Positions 19,018 through 28,181 of a stretch of DNA of 61,374 nt are shown here, in pieces. Position numbers and translations under genes: made by a program. The notes beneath the pieces were generated by a model. That model was given only the letters and a program-made list of their open reading frames with translations, ran no database searches and had not been told where the DNA came from. How positions within the stretch are numbered: the stretch's first letter is position 1; each line of letters starts with the position of its first letter. The DNA comes from a virus: IMG/VR virus record IMGVR_UViG_3300009790_000009, positions 1-61,374 of that record. One strand, written 5' to 3'.

Positions 19018-19777
19018 AGGCTTTGTAATATGTGTAACAGTGAAACCAGTCTTTGTTACGTTAGCATTAAATTTAATCGATTCTATTGATGAGTATTATC
19101 CTGATGCCAAAATAATGGTATCAACATTACCTCAATGGGCAGATGCATTTAAAGTATATGATCAAGTAGTAGAAGTTAGAACTGATGGTCCTAACAATAT
19201 AAGAAATAAGTTGTGGGCTTTACAGCATACACCATTTGATAAAACTTGTTATCTCGATGCTGATATGGAATTTAAATCAGAAAGAGCTAGTGAAGTGTGG
19301 GATCTATTAGATGATGATCATGATGTTGCATTCACTCAAATATGTCCACCAACAGGTATGACTACTGCAATTTATGAAGAAGAAGGTCGTAAAGAAATAA
19401 GAGATAATAATGTAGAAAGGCATTTAAGAAATCATGGAGGTTTCTTTCTATGGCATAAACATAAACCAAATGCTGTAAAAGCTATGAAGCGTTGGTGGGA
19501 ACTTTGGCAAGAGATTAATGAGAATGATAAATGGTGGGATGAGCGTCCTGAATACTTTAGAGCAAATCAATCATGGGATCAATTTTCATGGTGGTGGTTA
19601 ACTCAAAAAGAGATGCCAGAATTAAAAATACAAGAAATAGAAAATGATACTGCATATCAATATCAGTGGAATATGAATCCACAAGTATTTAAATTTATAG
19701 ATAAACCTGATGATTGGGAATTAATTATAGATCATCATCCAGCACATAAGGTGAAGAATGAGAGCGTACCAATATGA
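19010..19777 (+). CDS. GT-A-type glycosyltransferase-like protein
   Basis: A 255-residue protein. It opens with a Rossmann-like first strand (GFVICVTVKP), and has a strand-DxD element, CYLDADMEF (Asp83-Ala-Asp85), that would bind the metal and nucleotide-sugar phosphates in GT-A enzymes. Later segments HLRNHGGFFLWHK and NQSWDQFSWWWL are compatible with an acceptor-side region. The start is TTG 19010: it has an AGGAG ribosome-binding sequence seven bases upstream and is needed to include the first beta strand. The donor sugar and acceptor are unknown; virion proteins, DNA or the host envelope are all possible. Confidence 0.65.
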   Translation: MDKGFVICVTVKPVFVTLALNLIDSIDEYYPDAKIMVSTLPQWADAFKVYDQVVEVRTDGPNNIRNKLWALQHTPFDKTCYLDADMEFKSERASEVWDLLDDDHDVAFTQICPPTGMTTAIYEEEGRKEIRDNNVERHLRNHGGFFLWHKHKPNAVKAMKRWWELWQEINENDKWWDERPEYFRANQSWDQFSWWWLTQKEMPELKIQEIENDTAYQYQWNMNPQVFKFIDKPDDWELIIDHHPAHKVKNESVPI

Positions 19778-20601
19778 TAATGAGAGATATCAATATAAGA
19801 AATAAAGAATTTATTGATTTGCTGAACAAACTAGAAGTAGTAATTAAGGACTGGGTTGAAAACAGATCCGATAAAATTATGGAGTTATTCCATATACATC
19901 AAAATCAACAATGTCCTGATGCAAGAAAAAGAGATGATAAGGTCCCAATGGATCATCCAGGCGGAGCAAGTGAATTATATGCTGCGCATGATTTATATCC
20001 ACCTTGTGGCAGAGAAATGTTGGACTTGATGATAGAAAAGACTAAACAACATGGACCGCATGCTGAACTTACTAATGGGTTTCCTAGTAGAGAAAATTTA
20101 GTTGCATATAGATCAATTGAATCACAACCATGGTATGATGAGACAAAAGAACCTTTAGAGTCAGCTATCAAGGATATATCTTATAAATATTTAGGTGGAG
20201 GGTCAATGGCATTAGCTGCGTTTTATCCTCCTGGTGGATATATAGGATGGCATCATAATGGTAATGCTCCAGGTTATAATATATTATTACATTATAATTT
20301 TGGGGGCACTGGGAATTTCTATACATTTGATAATAATGAAATAATTGCTTATCCAGATAAACCTAATGAATGGGTTTGTAGAGCAGGCGACTTCGTTATA
20401 GCACATAACGATTCACGTGCAGAAGAAGTCATACAAAGAGGACACCAAGTCCAGGGCGCTGTTCCAAGGGTAGCAAAAGATGTTGAAGGAATGTCATGGC
20501 ATTCAGCTGAGAATCCGGATACATGGAGATTTACATTATCAACTGTAATTAATGATTTCGACATAAGAGAAGATTTATTAGATGAAATAGAAACCCCCTA
20601 A
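19774..20601 (+). CDS. 2OG-Fe(II) oxygenase-like protein with atypical metal motif
   Basis: The C-terminal half has the outline of a double-stranded beta-helix 2-oxoglutarate/Fe(II) oxygenase: FYPPGGYIGWHHNGNAPGYN, then CRAGDFVIAHND, then SWHSAENPDTWRFTLS. His160 or His161, His243 and Arg252 can be aligned with the first His, distal His and 2OG-binding Arg. The usual Asp of the HxD pair appears as Asn162, so the enzyme may bind metal differently or be inactive. The N-terminal ~140 residues are not recognised. The start overlaps the glycosyltransferase stop (ATGA). Role unknown; hydroxylation of protein, nucleotide or sugar is possible. Confidence 0.55.
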   Translation: MIMRDINIRNKEFIDLLNKLEVVIKDWVENRSDKIMELFHIHQNQQCPDARKRDDKVPMDHPGGASELYAAHDLYPPCGREMLDLMIEKTKQHGPHAELTNGFPSRENLVAYRSIESQPWYDETKEPLESAIKDISYKYLGGGSMALAAFYPPGGYIGWHHNGNAPGYNILLHYNFGGTGNFYTFDNNEIIAYPDKPNEWVCRAGDFVIAHNDSRAEEVIQRGHQVQGAVPRVAKDVEGMSWHSAENPDTWRFTLSTVINDFDIREDLLDEIETP

Positions 20602-20612
20602 TATCTAGATTG

Positions 20613-20620
20613 CCTAAATA
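20613..20620 (+). promoter_or_regulatory. Weak late-promoter-like element, CCTAAATA
   Basis: This is a two-mismatch relative of TATAAATA, 25 bases before the start at 20645 and at the head of the second fibre cassette. The position is right but the match is poor. Confidence 0.25.
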
Positions 20621-20644
20621 TATACAATAAATTTAGAGGGTAAC

Positions 20645-20992
20645 ATGGCAACTAAGTCAAATTTTACTATTGATAAAGGGACCGACTGGTCTACAGTAGT
20701 AGCAGTAACATCAGCAAATGGAGCAATCTTTGATGTAACAGGTTATGCCTGTACATGTAAATTCAGAAAGCATTGGTCTTCAAATAACGTATATCAAATA
20801 GCTGCGGACGTAAGTTCGGGCACTGAAGGTGAAATTACATTATCATGTCAGACTACAAATAGTTCAGCTATAGCATACTCCCCTAATTACGTACCAGGTA
20901 GATTCTCATATGATCTTGATGTCGTCAGTGACGGAAAGACTACTAGAGTATTACAAGGTACTGTAACTATAACTCCGGAGATGATATACTAA
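20645..20992 (+). CDS. Small beta-sandwich-like virion protein
   Basis: A 115-residue protein with alternating beta-type sequence (FTIDKGTDWSTVVAVT; FDVTGYACTCKFRKHW; YDLDVVSDGKTTRVLQGTVT). This pattern is common to small structural proteins that head fibre/adhesin cassettes in marine T4-like phages and some siphophages. It has an AGAGGG ribosome-binding sequence and is followed by a TAATG-coupled gene. Probably a virion or baseplate-associated adaptor; not identified further. Confidence 0.55.
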   Translation: MATKSNFTIDKGTDWSTVVAVTSANGAIFDVTGYACTCKFRKHWSSNNVYQIAADVSSGTEGEITLSCQTTNSSAIAYSPNYVPGRFSYDLDVVSDGKTTRVLQGTVTITPEMIY

Positions 20993-21213
20993 TGTCGAAC
21001 ACAGCAATATCAGCAACAATTAAATCTACATCAAATCCTATAGTAACTAAAATTATTGCAGGGAAACAAGCAGTAGATAGTTTAAACGGAACTAATATAA
21101 CATATCCTGTTACAAATGGCCACGTTTTAGCTTATAATTCTACGTCTAACACATTCTCACCTGTATCAGTATCTTCAGCACGTGGATCTATTGATGGTGG
21201 AGAAGTGACCTAA
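20992..21213 (+). CDS. Small unknown protein in fibre cassette
   Basis: A 73-residue Ser/Thr/Asn-rich protein joined to both neighbours by TAATG overlaps. The C-terminal part (NGHVLAYNSTSNTFSPVSVS) resembles short linker segments of phage tail proteins. It could be an adaptor to the large protein that follows; no family recognised. Confidence 0.55.
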   Translation: MSNTAISATIKSTSNPIVTKIIAGKQAVDSLNGTNITYPVTNGHVLAYNSTSNTFSPVSVSSARGSIDGGEVT

Positions 21214-24200
21214 TGTCTGATTTAATCCAGATAAAACGTTCGCAATCGGTTAACGCATTTGCGAATATTGTCTTTGGTGAATTAGCATTTACTACGAATG
21301 GCGATGTATTAGTCGTTGGTGATAGTACCAATGGTGTATCTATTCCTATAGCAGGTAGAAGAACACCAGGAACATTATCAGCCAACCAAGCAATCGTAGT
21401 TAACTCAACATCATGGGTTGATAATTTAAAGTCTGTTGACTTATCTATTTCAAACACAGCAACAGTTAATAACTTAGTTGTATCAACATCATTTGATCCG
21501 GGCAATGATGCAATACAAGATACTAAATTTCAAGGATTCAAAAAGACTTTAACCGTATCGGGTGGTAAATTCGTTACAGATGGTACATCTCAACAAGTCT
21601 TAACTTTAACTCCCGGAGTCAAGTATTATTTTGATCAATCAGATAATACTAATGATACTCATGTATTAAAATTCTCAGAAACATCAGACGGAACACATGG
21701 TGGTGGATCAGCATATACTACAGGTGTTACATCTGTAGGAACACCAGGAACAGCTGGAGCATATACCACTGTAAAATTAGAAGCTGATGCCCCAACAAGA
21801 TTATTCTATTTCTGTTCTGCTCATAGTGGTATGGGTGGAACTGTTAGAGTTCATGAACCACAAGTAATAGCTTCTAATAGTACTGTAATGACTATTACAG
21901 GAACATTACATGCAAATGATTTATCAATATCAAATAATTTAACAGTTAATGGCGATTTAATATTAAGAGGATCTAGTATTCAATTAGGTGATGGTGGTGA
22001 TGTAATATCATTAGGTGCTACAGTTAATACTAGCATTATTCCATCAGATAATGTAACATACGATTTAGGATCTTCAGCAAAACAATATAGACAAGTATAT
22101 GCTAATCAAATGACAGTATCAACAAATCCTGCAAGTGATTATCAAGTGTCTACTAAAAAATATGTTGATGATGAAATTGCAGGTATATCTGTAGTTGGTA
22201 ATACTATGAATATAGGAACACCAACAGATGGTACATCTGCAAATGGTAAAGGCACTGGAGCAGAAGGTGCAATCACTATAGCAGCCACAGATAAAATTGC
22301 AGATGCAGTTGACAGTCTTAATGAAGTAATGTATAATGTATATACTAATAATTATGTTAGAGACGTAACTGTAACTTGCACATCTGGTAATACAGGCGGA
22401 GCTCCATTAACAGCAACATTAACTTTAGCCGTTACTGGTAATGCTACACACTATGATATTAATTGGGGAGATGGTGATTGGTCTAATAATACAACTGATT
22501 CAACTCCTTCACACACATATTCTAATAATGCATTATCACCTTTTGATGTAACAGTAACAGCTAAAAATACATCAGCATTAGGTTCAGGTAATTCCGCATC
22601 ACATTCAGTAACAGATTTAATAACATTATATACTGCAGATCCAAATGCTGCTTTTGATATAATGTCAGCTTCATCTGGTGGTACTTCAATAACAGAAGCT
22701 AATATAAATCAAATAATATATGTTGATAATAATACAACAAATGCAAATGATGTAGTATCTACTTTCTTTATTAATTGGGGAGATGGTAGTTCAAACTCTA
22801 TTTCTAATACCTCTGTATCTGGTGGTACACAAGGTGCAAGAGAACCTCATACTTATACATCAGGAACAGGAACTGGATCCAATACAATAACATTATCTAT
22901 TAATACACATGCTACAGCTAATCCATCAGTATTGCCTGATTCAGCAACAAAGACAATTAAAATATTTGATACAGGTATTGCAGCACCAGATGGACTGTCA
23001 GCTAAAACATTTACTGTAACTGGATCTACAGGATCTAGTCCAAGAGTAGCATCCGGATTTATTAATAATTCAACACTGTCAACATATAGTGTAGGCGATA
23101 CTCCAATTAGAAAAACTGGAGCTTCAGCAGTAGAATCTAGTGGTACATCATTAACACAATTAGCATACAATGGTGCAAGCGGAACAATTAAAGCATATGT
23201 TAATGGTGCAGAAGATGGATCAATAACATTAGATTCAAGTAATAACGTAGGTGGTAATCAGTCTGTTGAGGTAACCGCAGATGAAGATTATTATAATGCT
23301 AACTCTATAGGTGAATCAATCTCCGCAGCAGTAAGAACATATGCACCAGGTTTATATGCAGGATTTAAATCTAAAGTAACTAAGTCAGCAAACCCAACAG
23401 GCGCTACTACTTATATGTTAAGTCATAGTAGTTCAGGTAATACATCTGTTGATAAATTTATATTAGATAATTTAACAGGCACACCAGTAATGCATTTTGG
23501 TGGAACTTCAGTTACACAAAACTCAGCTGGTACATTAGCATATGTATCAGGTATACCTTATTACACAAATGATGCATCTATAAATGTTGTTGGTGCATTA
23601 GTAAGTAACGTTGCAGGTCAATGTTATAGAAATACAACTACACCATTTAGTATAACAAGTGGAACTAATGTTGAGGGCGATAGTGGATCAGCATTTGCAT
23701 CACAAAATAAAGATTATACAATACTTCCTTCTGGTACATTAAACAGCAGCAAACCCATAGCTAACACAGGCATAGGCGCGAATGTAACGATTGATACCTT
23801 CCAGGTGTTAGTAAACGGTGGGGGCAGACGTACAGAAGGATTTGCAATGAATATGAACAACGTAAATGGCACAGGATCCACAGTTCAATTTGCAAATGTA
23901 TTAATACAAACACAGAATGGAAATTCGTCAGGTGTTAATGAAACTGCTATTGCAGTATCAGATAGTTTAGGAGCAGTTTATGATACAGACGGAAAACGAT
24001 TATCAAACTTCTCATCTACCAACGCAACTCCAAACTTTGCGAACAACGTTGACTACTACGTTAATAACGCTTGGAGCGGTGGTGTTACTGTTGCTGGTAC
24101 AGATGAAGCAATCGTTAGATATGGAACATTAAAACACTATACAACAAATTTAAGTTCAGGTTATTTACCTGCAGGTCCAGATCTTAATACAGGAAGATCA

Positions 24201-24584
24201 GGAACACAATATTTTAGAATGGCCTTTAAGAGGTCAACAATGTCAAGCTTCGATGTTAGATTAACTGGTAATTGCTCATCATTCCATATAGCAGCACCAG
24301 GAACTGATATTGATGATACATCAGATAGTAATGGATGGTTAAACTGTTCAGCAACTTATGGTGGTTCAGGAACTCCTGGCGCTAATACAACAGCTGGAGG
24401 AAATGGATCCGATGGTTGTGCATTTACATCTGGTGATAGAATAACAACAAGTACAAACCATAGTAACGCATCTTTTACTATGACCTTAGGGGATCAAAGT
24501 GCATCTAGCTCAACTAATAATCAAATAATAATTAGTATTGGTCTTGCTTCAGGTCAAAGTATTACCAAGTTGGAAATAGAATAA
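21213..24584 (+). CDS. Large multi-domain adhesin/tail fibre with cupredoxin-like and PKD/Ig-like domains
   Basis: The 1123-residue protein starts with a short receptor-binding-protein-type N-terminus (LIQIKRSQSVNAFANIVFGE; VLVVGDSTNGVSI), as in major tropism determinant-like proteins. Residues ~110-215 resemble a cupredoxin: His150 (DTHVLKF) and CSAHSGMGG, giving Cys201, His204 and Met207 in the order of a type-1 copper site. Residues ~220-330 hold fibre repeats and STKKYVDDEIAG. Two PKD/Ig-like segments follow (~370-460, NWGDGDWSNNTTD; ~520-585, INWGDGSSNS). The C-terminal ~500 residues are beta-rich and unrecognised. Likely a host-binding fibre; copper binding is an inference. Confidence 0.65.
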   Translation: MSDLIQIKRSQSVNAFANIVFGELAFTTNGDVLVVGDSTNGVSIPIAGRRTPGTLSANQAIVVNSTSWVDNLKSVDLSISNTATVNNLVVSTSFDPGNDAIQDTKFQGFKKTLTVSGGKFVTDGTSQQVLTLTPGVKYYFDQSDNTNDTHVLKFSETSDGTHGGGSAYTTGVTSVGTPGTAGAYTTVKLEADAPTRLFYFCSAHSGMGGTVRVHEPQVIASNSTVMTITGTLHANDLSISNNLTVNGDLILRGSSIQLGDGGDVISLGATVNTSIIPSDNVTYDLGSSAKQYRQVYANQMTVSTNPASDYQVSTKKYVDDEIAGISVVGNTMNIGTPTDGTSANGKGTGAEGAITIAATDKIADAVDSLNEVMYNVYTNNYVRDVTVTCTSGNTGGAPLTATLTLAVTGNATHYDINWGDGDWSNNTTDSTPSHTYSNNALSPFDVTVTAKNTSALGSGNSASHSVTDLITLYTADPNAAFDIMSASSGGTSITEANINQIIYVDNNTTNANDVVSTFFINWGDGSSNSISNTSVSGGTQGAREPHTYTSGTGTGSNTITLSINTHATANPSVLPDSATKTIKIFDTGIAAPDGLSAKTFTVTGSTGSSPRVASGFINNSTLSTYSVGDTPIRKTGASAVESSGTSLTQLAYNGASGTIKAYVNGAEDGSITLDSSNNVGGNQSVEVTADEDYYNANSIGESISAAVRTYAPGLYAGFKSKVTKSANPTGATTYMLSHSSSGNTSVDKFILDNLTGTPVMHFGGTSVTQNSAGTLAYVSGIPYYTNDASINVVGALVSNVAGQCYRNTTTPFSITSGTNVEGDSGSAFASQNKDYTILPSGTLNSSKPIANTGIGANVTIDTFQVLVNGGGRRTEGFAMNMNNVNGTGSTVQFANVLIQTQNGNSSGVNETAIAVSDSLGAVYDTDGKRLSNFSSTNATPNFANNVDYYVNNAWSGGVTVAGTDEAIVRYGTLKHYTTNLSSGYLPAGPDLNTGRSGTQYFRMAFKRSTMSSFDVRLTGNCSSFHIAAPGTDIDDTSDSNGWLNCSATYGGSGTPGANTTAGGNGSDGCAFTSGDRITTSTNHSNASFTMTLGDQSASSSTNNQIIISIGLASGQSITKLEIE

Positions 24585-25318
24585 TGGCTATAACAGATAC
24601 CAAAAAGATAGACTTACTTTGGAAAAAGGTCGCCTTCGGTAAAATGAAGACCGACACCAACGATAATAAAAAAGCACCCAATGAATCTATTGTTTCAGAG
24701 TTCATTGTTAAACCCTCTCAATTGTGGTCAGAAGCTGGAAGTGTACCCTCTACAATACCCGCTAGCAATTCAGGAGTCTTAATAATTTACACTGGACATG
24801 AAACAACGGAAGATGCTACCTCGACCGCAAGAAGAACGTGGAAAGCAGGTATATCTAATTGGGTGCCACCTACATTTGGATCTACATATCAATTAAAAGT
24901 ATATGTTGATTCAGCAGGATCCGGCAATCCAACATCTAATGGAACTCAATTATTTGAGACCGGATCTGGATCTAGTGATGAGTGGTTCTTTGATTATCAA
25001 TCAGGAACTTTACATTTCATTGGATCAAGTCTCCCTAGTGGAGTAACAAGCGGAAAAAGCATCTTTATTTCGGGTGCTAAATATAATGGTAATACTGGCT
25101 ATACTTCAGCTAATTTAGTAAGTGCCACTATTACAAGTTTAACGGCGCCATTAAGCACAGCTTATGGTGGTACTGGGTTAAGTTCATTTACAGCTAATGC
25201 TTTAATGGGAACTGCAAATACTAGTACAATTGATTTTAAAACCGGATCAAACGGACAGATTATGATTGTGACTGATAACGATGTTGACTTCGGTGATTTA
25301 GATGGTGGAACATATTAA
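24584..25318 (+). CDS. Virion structural protein, fibre-cassette type
   Basis: A 244-residue protein. The opening AITDTKKIDLLWKKVAFG is a pattern I associate with structural proteins in marine T4-like phage fibre cassettes. The central part contains YQLKVYVDSAGSG and WFFDYQSGTLHFIG, and the C-terminus is a short fibre-like segment (LSTAYGGTGLSSFTANALMG). The start overlaps the previous stop (TAATG). Probably a fibre or fibre-attachment protein; not assigned to a T4 gene. Confidence 0.6.
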   Translation: MAITDTKKIDLLWKKVAFGKMKTDTNDNKKAPNESIVSEFIVKPSQLWSEAGSVPSTIPASNSGVLIIYTGHETTEDATSTARRTWKAGISNWVPPTFGSTYQLKVYVDSAGSGNPTSNGTQLFETGSGSSDEWFFDYQSGTLHFIGSSLPSGVTSGKSIFISGAKYNGNTGYTSANLVSATITSLTAPLSTAYGGTGLSSFTANALMGTANTSTIDFKTGSNGQIMIVTDNDVDFGDLDGGTY

Positions 25319-25319
25319 T

Positions 25320-25592
25320 ATGATGAATTGGTTATTTAAAAAAACAACAAAAGATTTAAGCAATGATGATTTGGATACTATAGAATTAAAAGTGATTAGT
25401 AAATATATCCATAATCAGAAAGCAATAATAGAACAACTTTCGGAACGCAACATGCAATTAACTGCAGAAATAGAAGTATTACGCGAAGTCGTTGACGAGC
25501 TTAGTAGTATAAATAATATGAGTATAGATAAAGCAGTGAAAACTCGCAACGCAAAACGCCAAGCTTCTGCTTTTCGAAAAGTAAATAATTAA
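25320..25592 (+). CDS. Small coiled-coil protein
   Basis: About 90 residues (from ATG 25320 or the adjacent ATG 25323). Residues ~20-65 are a heptad-like helix (NQKAIIEQLSERNMQLTAEI), and the C-terminus is basic (KTRNAKRQASAFRKVNN). A similar small coiled-coil gene follows the next fibre gene (26743), so fibre genes here alternate with small coiled-coil partners. A trimerisation, anchoring or chaperone role is possible. Confidence 0.6.
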   Translation: MMNWLFKKTTKDLSNDDLDTIELKVISKYIHNQKAIIEQLSERNMQLTAEIEVLREVVDELSSINNMSIDKAVKTRNAKRQASAFRKVNN

Positions 25593-25606
25593 CTTAGGAG
25601 TTAAGA

Positions 25607-26713
25607 ATGGCTAGACAAGCACTTATTAAACTCAGGAGGGGTACGGGCGCTCCTGCGAATAATGTGCTGGCTGAAGGCGAATTAGCAATTGATATAGCGG
25701 CAAAGAAACTATACAGTGCTAACTCAAACGGTAATGCGTTTACACTTTCGGGCGACCAGTACAATATGTCACAGTCCGGTAATGCCACACATGGTATTAT
25801 CACCCTTACTGTTGACAACACGACTCTATCAAATGATAGTGTATTAATTACTGGTGGATCAGATATTACCGTTGCTGGTAATTCTACTGTAGTAAATGTA
25901 AATTCTACATCAACACTAGATACCGTACTAGGAAGAGGAGCATCTTCTTCTAAAACTCTAGGCGTTGGAAACACAACAATAACAGGTTTTGCTAATGTTA
26001 CTTCAACATTAGAAGTAGGTAGCACATCACAATTTGATGGAGCTATCACAGTAGGTAACTCAACAGTCAATGCAGTAATTGCAGCATCTGGTAATATAGA
26101 TACAGATGGATTATTAACTGTTGGTGGCAATACCGCATTAAGTGACTCTTTAACCGTAGCAGATACTTCCACATTTAGTGGCGCAGTAACTGTAGGTAAT
26201 TCAACTGTCAATGCTGTTATAGCAACATCAGGTAATATTAATACCGATGGTACATTAACAGTAGCTGGTAATACAGCATTCAACGGCGCTAATAATGAAA
26301 TCGCCGGTCAAGTAAATATCAATGATACAACAACTTCATCTTCTGTCTCTACTGGAGCATTAGTTGTAGATGGTGGTGTTGGTATTGCAGAAAACTTATT
26401 TATTGGTGGTAACTTATCAGTTGCAGGTACAACAACAACAGTATCTTCAACAACAGTTACAATTGATGATAACTTAATTAAACTTGCTGCTAATCAAACA
26501 GCAGATGATACAGACGCAGTTGACACGGGGTTATATTCTACCTATGATGTAGGTGGAACACAAAAATATTCAGGTTTCGTTAGAGATACTTCAAATTCAA
26601 ATAAAGCATTTATATTCTTTGAAGGTATCACAAGTGAACCTGCAGGAACAGTCTCGTACACTGCATCAGACCTTGCTTACATAGAAGCTATTGTGGATGG
26701 TGGAACGTACTAA
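25607..26713 (+). CDS. Tail-fibre/receptor-binding-like protein
   Basis: A 368-residue protein with an N-terminus typical of phage receptor-binding proteins (ALIKLRRGTGAPANNVLAEG; ELAIDIAAKKLY). A repetitive shaft follows with repeated ITVGNSTVNAVIA units, shared with the fibre at 9911. The distal part (DDNLIKLAANQTADDTDAVD; GLYSTYDVGGTQKYSGFVRD) resembles tip domains of marine phage fibres. A TTAGGAG ribosome-binding sequence precedes ATG 25607. Most likely a tail fibre. Confidence 0.7.
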   Translation: MARQALIKLRRGTGAPANNVLAEGELAIDIAAKKLYSANSNGNAFTLSGDQYNMSQSGNATHGIITLTVDNTTLSNDSVLITGGSDITVAGNSTVVNVNSTSTLDTVLGRGASSSKTLGVGNTTITGFANVTSTLEVGSTSQFDGAITVGNSTVNAVIAASGNIDTDGLLTVGGNTALSDSLTVADTSTFSGAVTVGNSTVNAVIATSGNINTDGTLTVAGNTAFNGANNEIAGQVNINDTTTSSSVSTGALVVDGGVGIAENLFIGGNLSVAGTTTTVSSTTVTIDDNLIKLAANQTADDTDAVDTGLYSTYDVGGTQKYSGFVRDTSNSNKAFIFFEGITSEPAGTVSYTASDLAYIEAIVDGGTY

Positions 26714-26742
26714 TATATAAAATTGAATTGAGGAGTTAAATT

Positions 26743-27009
26743 ATGGATTCGTTTATAAAAGCAGATGATTTGTATGTTAAAAATTATATAGCACAAATCA
26801 ACACAGAACATCAAACTAAATGTTTAGAAGTTCTAAGTTTAAAGGCTCGTGTGGATGTTCTTAATACGCAAGTACAAGAATTAGCATTAAGACTACAGGA
26901 ATATGAACCTCCTACGACCGAAGAAGCTCTTGGTGAAGATGAAGTTGTAGATACAACCACAGACGTTCGAGACCCGGACGCACCAAAAGCAGATAAGAAA
27001 AAGAAGTAG
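26743..27009 (+). CDS. Small coiled-coil protein with acidic/basic tail
   Basis: An 88-residue protein with a good AGGAG ribosome-binding sequence. Residues ~25-50 are a leucine-rich amphipathic helix (VDVLNTQVQELALRLQEY), followed by an acidic tail and a lysine-rich end (KADKKKK). It sits between two fibre genes like the protein at 25320. Function unknown. Confidence 0.6.
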   Translation: MDSFIKADDLYVKNYIAQINTEHQTKCLEVLSLKARVDVLNTQVQELALRLQEYEPPTTEEALGEDEVVDTTTDVRDPDAPKADKKKK

Positions 27010-27034
27010 GTGAGTAGAGGATAGTGATTCTTCA

Positions 27035-27050
27035 CCTCTTATATAAGAGG
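27035..27050. promoter_or_regulatory. Perfect 16-bp palindrome in intergenic gap
   Basis: CCTCTTATATAAGAGG is its own reverse complement and lies 12 bases before the ATG at 27062. An alternative pairing (AGGTGA at 27008-27013 with TCACCT at 27032-27037) overlaps it. There is no T-run after it, so it is not a standard terminator; an operator or mRNA structure near the ribosome-binding site is possible. Confidence 0.4.
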
Positions 27051-27061
27051 AAATAAGCCAC

Positions 27062-28180
27062 ATGGCAGCAAAGTTTTTAGTTAAACGTTCTTCGGTATCG
27101 GGGAACAAACCTAATACATCACAAATATCAACAGGAGAGTTAGCACTTAACTTACCTGATGGTGTTATGTATGGGTCTAATGGCACCGTAGTATTTGAAA
27201 TCGGTGCTAATACTACAGTTATGTCTGTCGGCGCGAATAATATTCATGCTAATTCATCTACAGCAAAAGTCAACACAGCACTTACAGTTGGTAATATCAC
27301 AATACCAAGAACTGATGGTAGTGCTAATCAAGTTTTAACAACAGACGGAAGTGGATCCCTTTCATGGGTCAATCAGTCTGGAGGCGGTGGCGGTGGCGTC
27401 ACTATTAAAACATTTACCTATGATATCACATCTAATACAACTGTAGTCGGCGGAGCCGATAGAAATAGTAATACATTAAGTTATACTACAGGTGAAGAAG
27501 ATGTTTATTTAAATGGTGCAAAATTAATAGATGGTGGTTCAGACTATGCTGCAACCAACGCATCTCATATAACCTTACAATCTAATGCAGTTAATGGTGA
27601 CACTGTTGAAGTCATTAACATAGTTGGGATTAAAGGAAGAAAAGAATTTACCTATAGCATATCGTCTGGTTCTACAACAATAACAGGCGCAGATGATGAT
27701 AGTCAAATATTATCTTATGTAGAAGGTAAAGAACAATTATTTATTAATGGTGTTAAGTTCGTAAGAGGATCAGACTATACTACACCAAATACATCACACA
27801 TATCATTAGTAAGTGCAGTAACAAGTGGTGATATTGTAGAAGTAGTAGTATATCCTTCAGCAACAAATGACTTAGATGAAGCAACAGGTATCGCATCAAG
27901 TGATACAAGTACATTTACTTTAAATACATTTAACGCTAGCACCTATCGAACTGCTAAATACTATATACAAGCAAATACATCTTCGCACTATCATTCATGT
28001 GAATTGATGGTAACACATAACGATTCAGATGCTTATGTAACTCAATATGGTTCTGTTAAATCAGGATCCGATTTATTTACAGCAGCAACAGATGTTAATA
28101 GTGGTGATGTAAGATTAAGAATAACGCCCGCGGGAAACGGGACAACGTTTAAACAAAAAAGAATTTTAATTAAGGTGTAA
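27062..28180 (+). CDS. Tail-fibre/receptor-binding-like protein with C-terminal beta domain
   Basis: A 372-residue protein with a receptor-binding-type N-terminus (FLVKRSSVSGNKPNTSQIST; GELALNLPDG). Two internal copies of a domain with YTTGEEDVYLNGAKLIDG and YVEGKEQLFINGVKF follow; this is a beta domain common in marine phage fibres. The C-terminal ~80 residues (TYRTAKYYIQANTSSHYHSC; VTQYGSVKSGSDLFTAATD) match the next gene product in pattern. Likely a tail-fibre protein. Confidence 0.7.
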   Translation: MAAKFLVKRSSVSGNKPNTSQISTGELALNLPDGVMYGSNGTVVFEIGANTTVMSVGANNIHANSSTAKVNTALTVGNITIPRTDGSANQVLTTDGSGSLSWVNQSGGGGGGVTIKTFTYDITSNTTVVGGADRNSNTLSYTTGEEDVYLNGAKLIDGGSDYAATNASHITLQSNAVNGDTVEVINIVGIKGRKEFTYSISSGSTTITGADDDSQILSYVEGKEQLFINGVKFVRGSDYTTPNTSHISLVSAVTSGDIVEVVVYPSATNDLDEATGIASSDTSTFTLNTFNASTYRTAKYYIQANTSSHYHSCELMVTHNDSDAYVTQYGSVKSGSDLFTAATDVNSGDVRLRITPAGNGTTFKQKRILIKV

Positions 28181-28181
28181 C

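Noticed and set aside
19010-19777. Later internal start for the glycosyltransferase-like gene
   Set aside because: A later start would delete the first beta strand; TTG 19010 has a well-spaced AGGAG.
20182-20189. Exact TATAAATA inside the oxygenase-like gene
   Set aside because: It is mid-gene (Tyr-Lys-Tyr codons), has no gene start within ~450 bases, and shows that the motif also occurs by chance in this AT-rich DNA.
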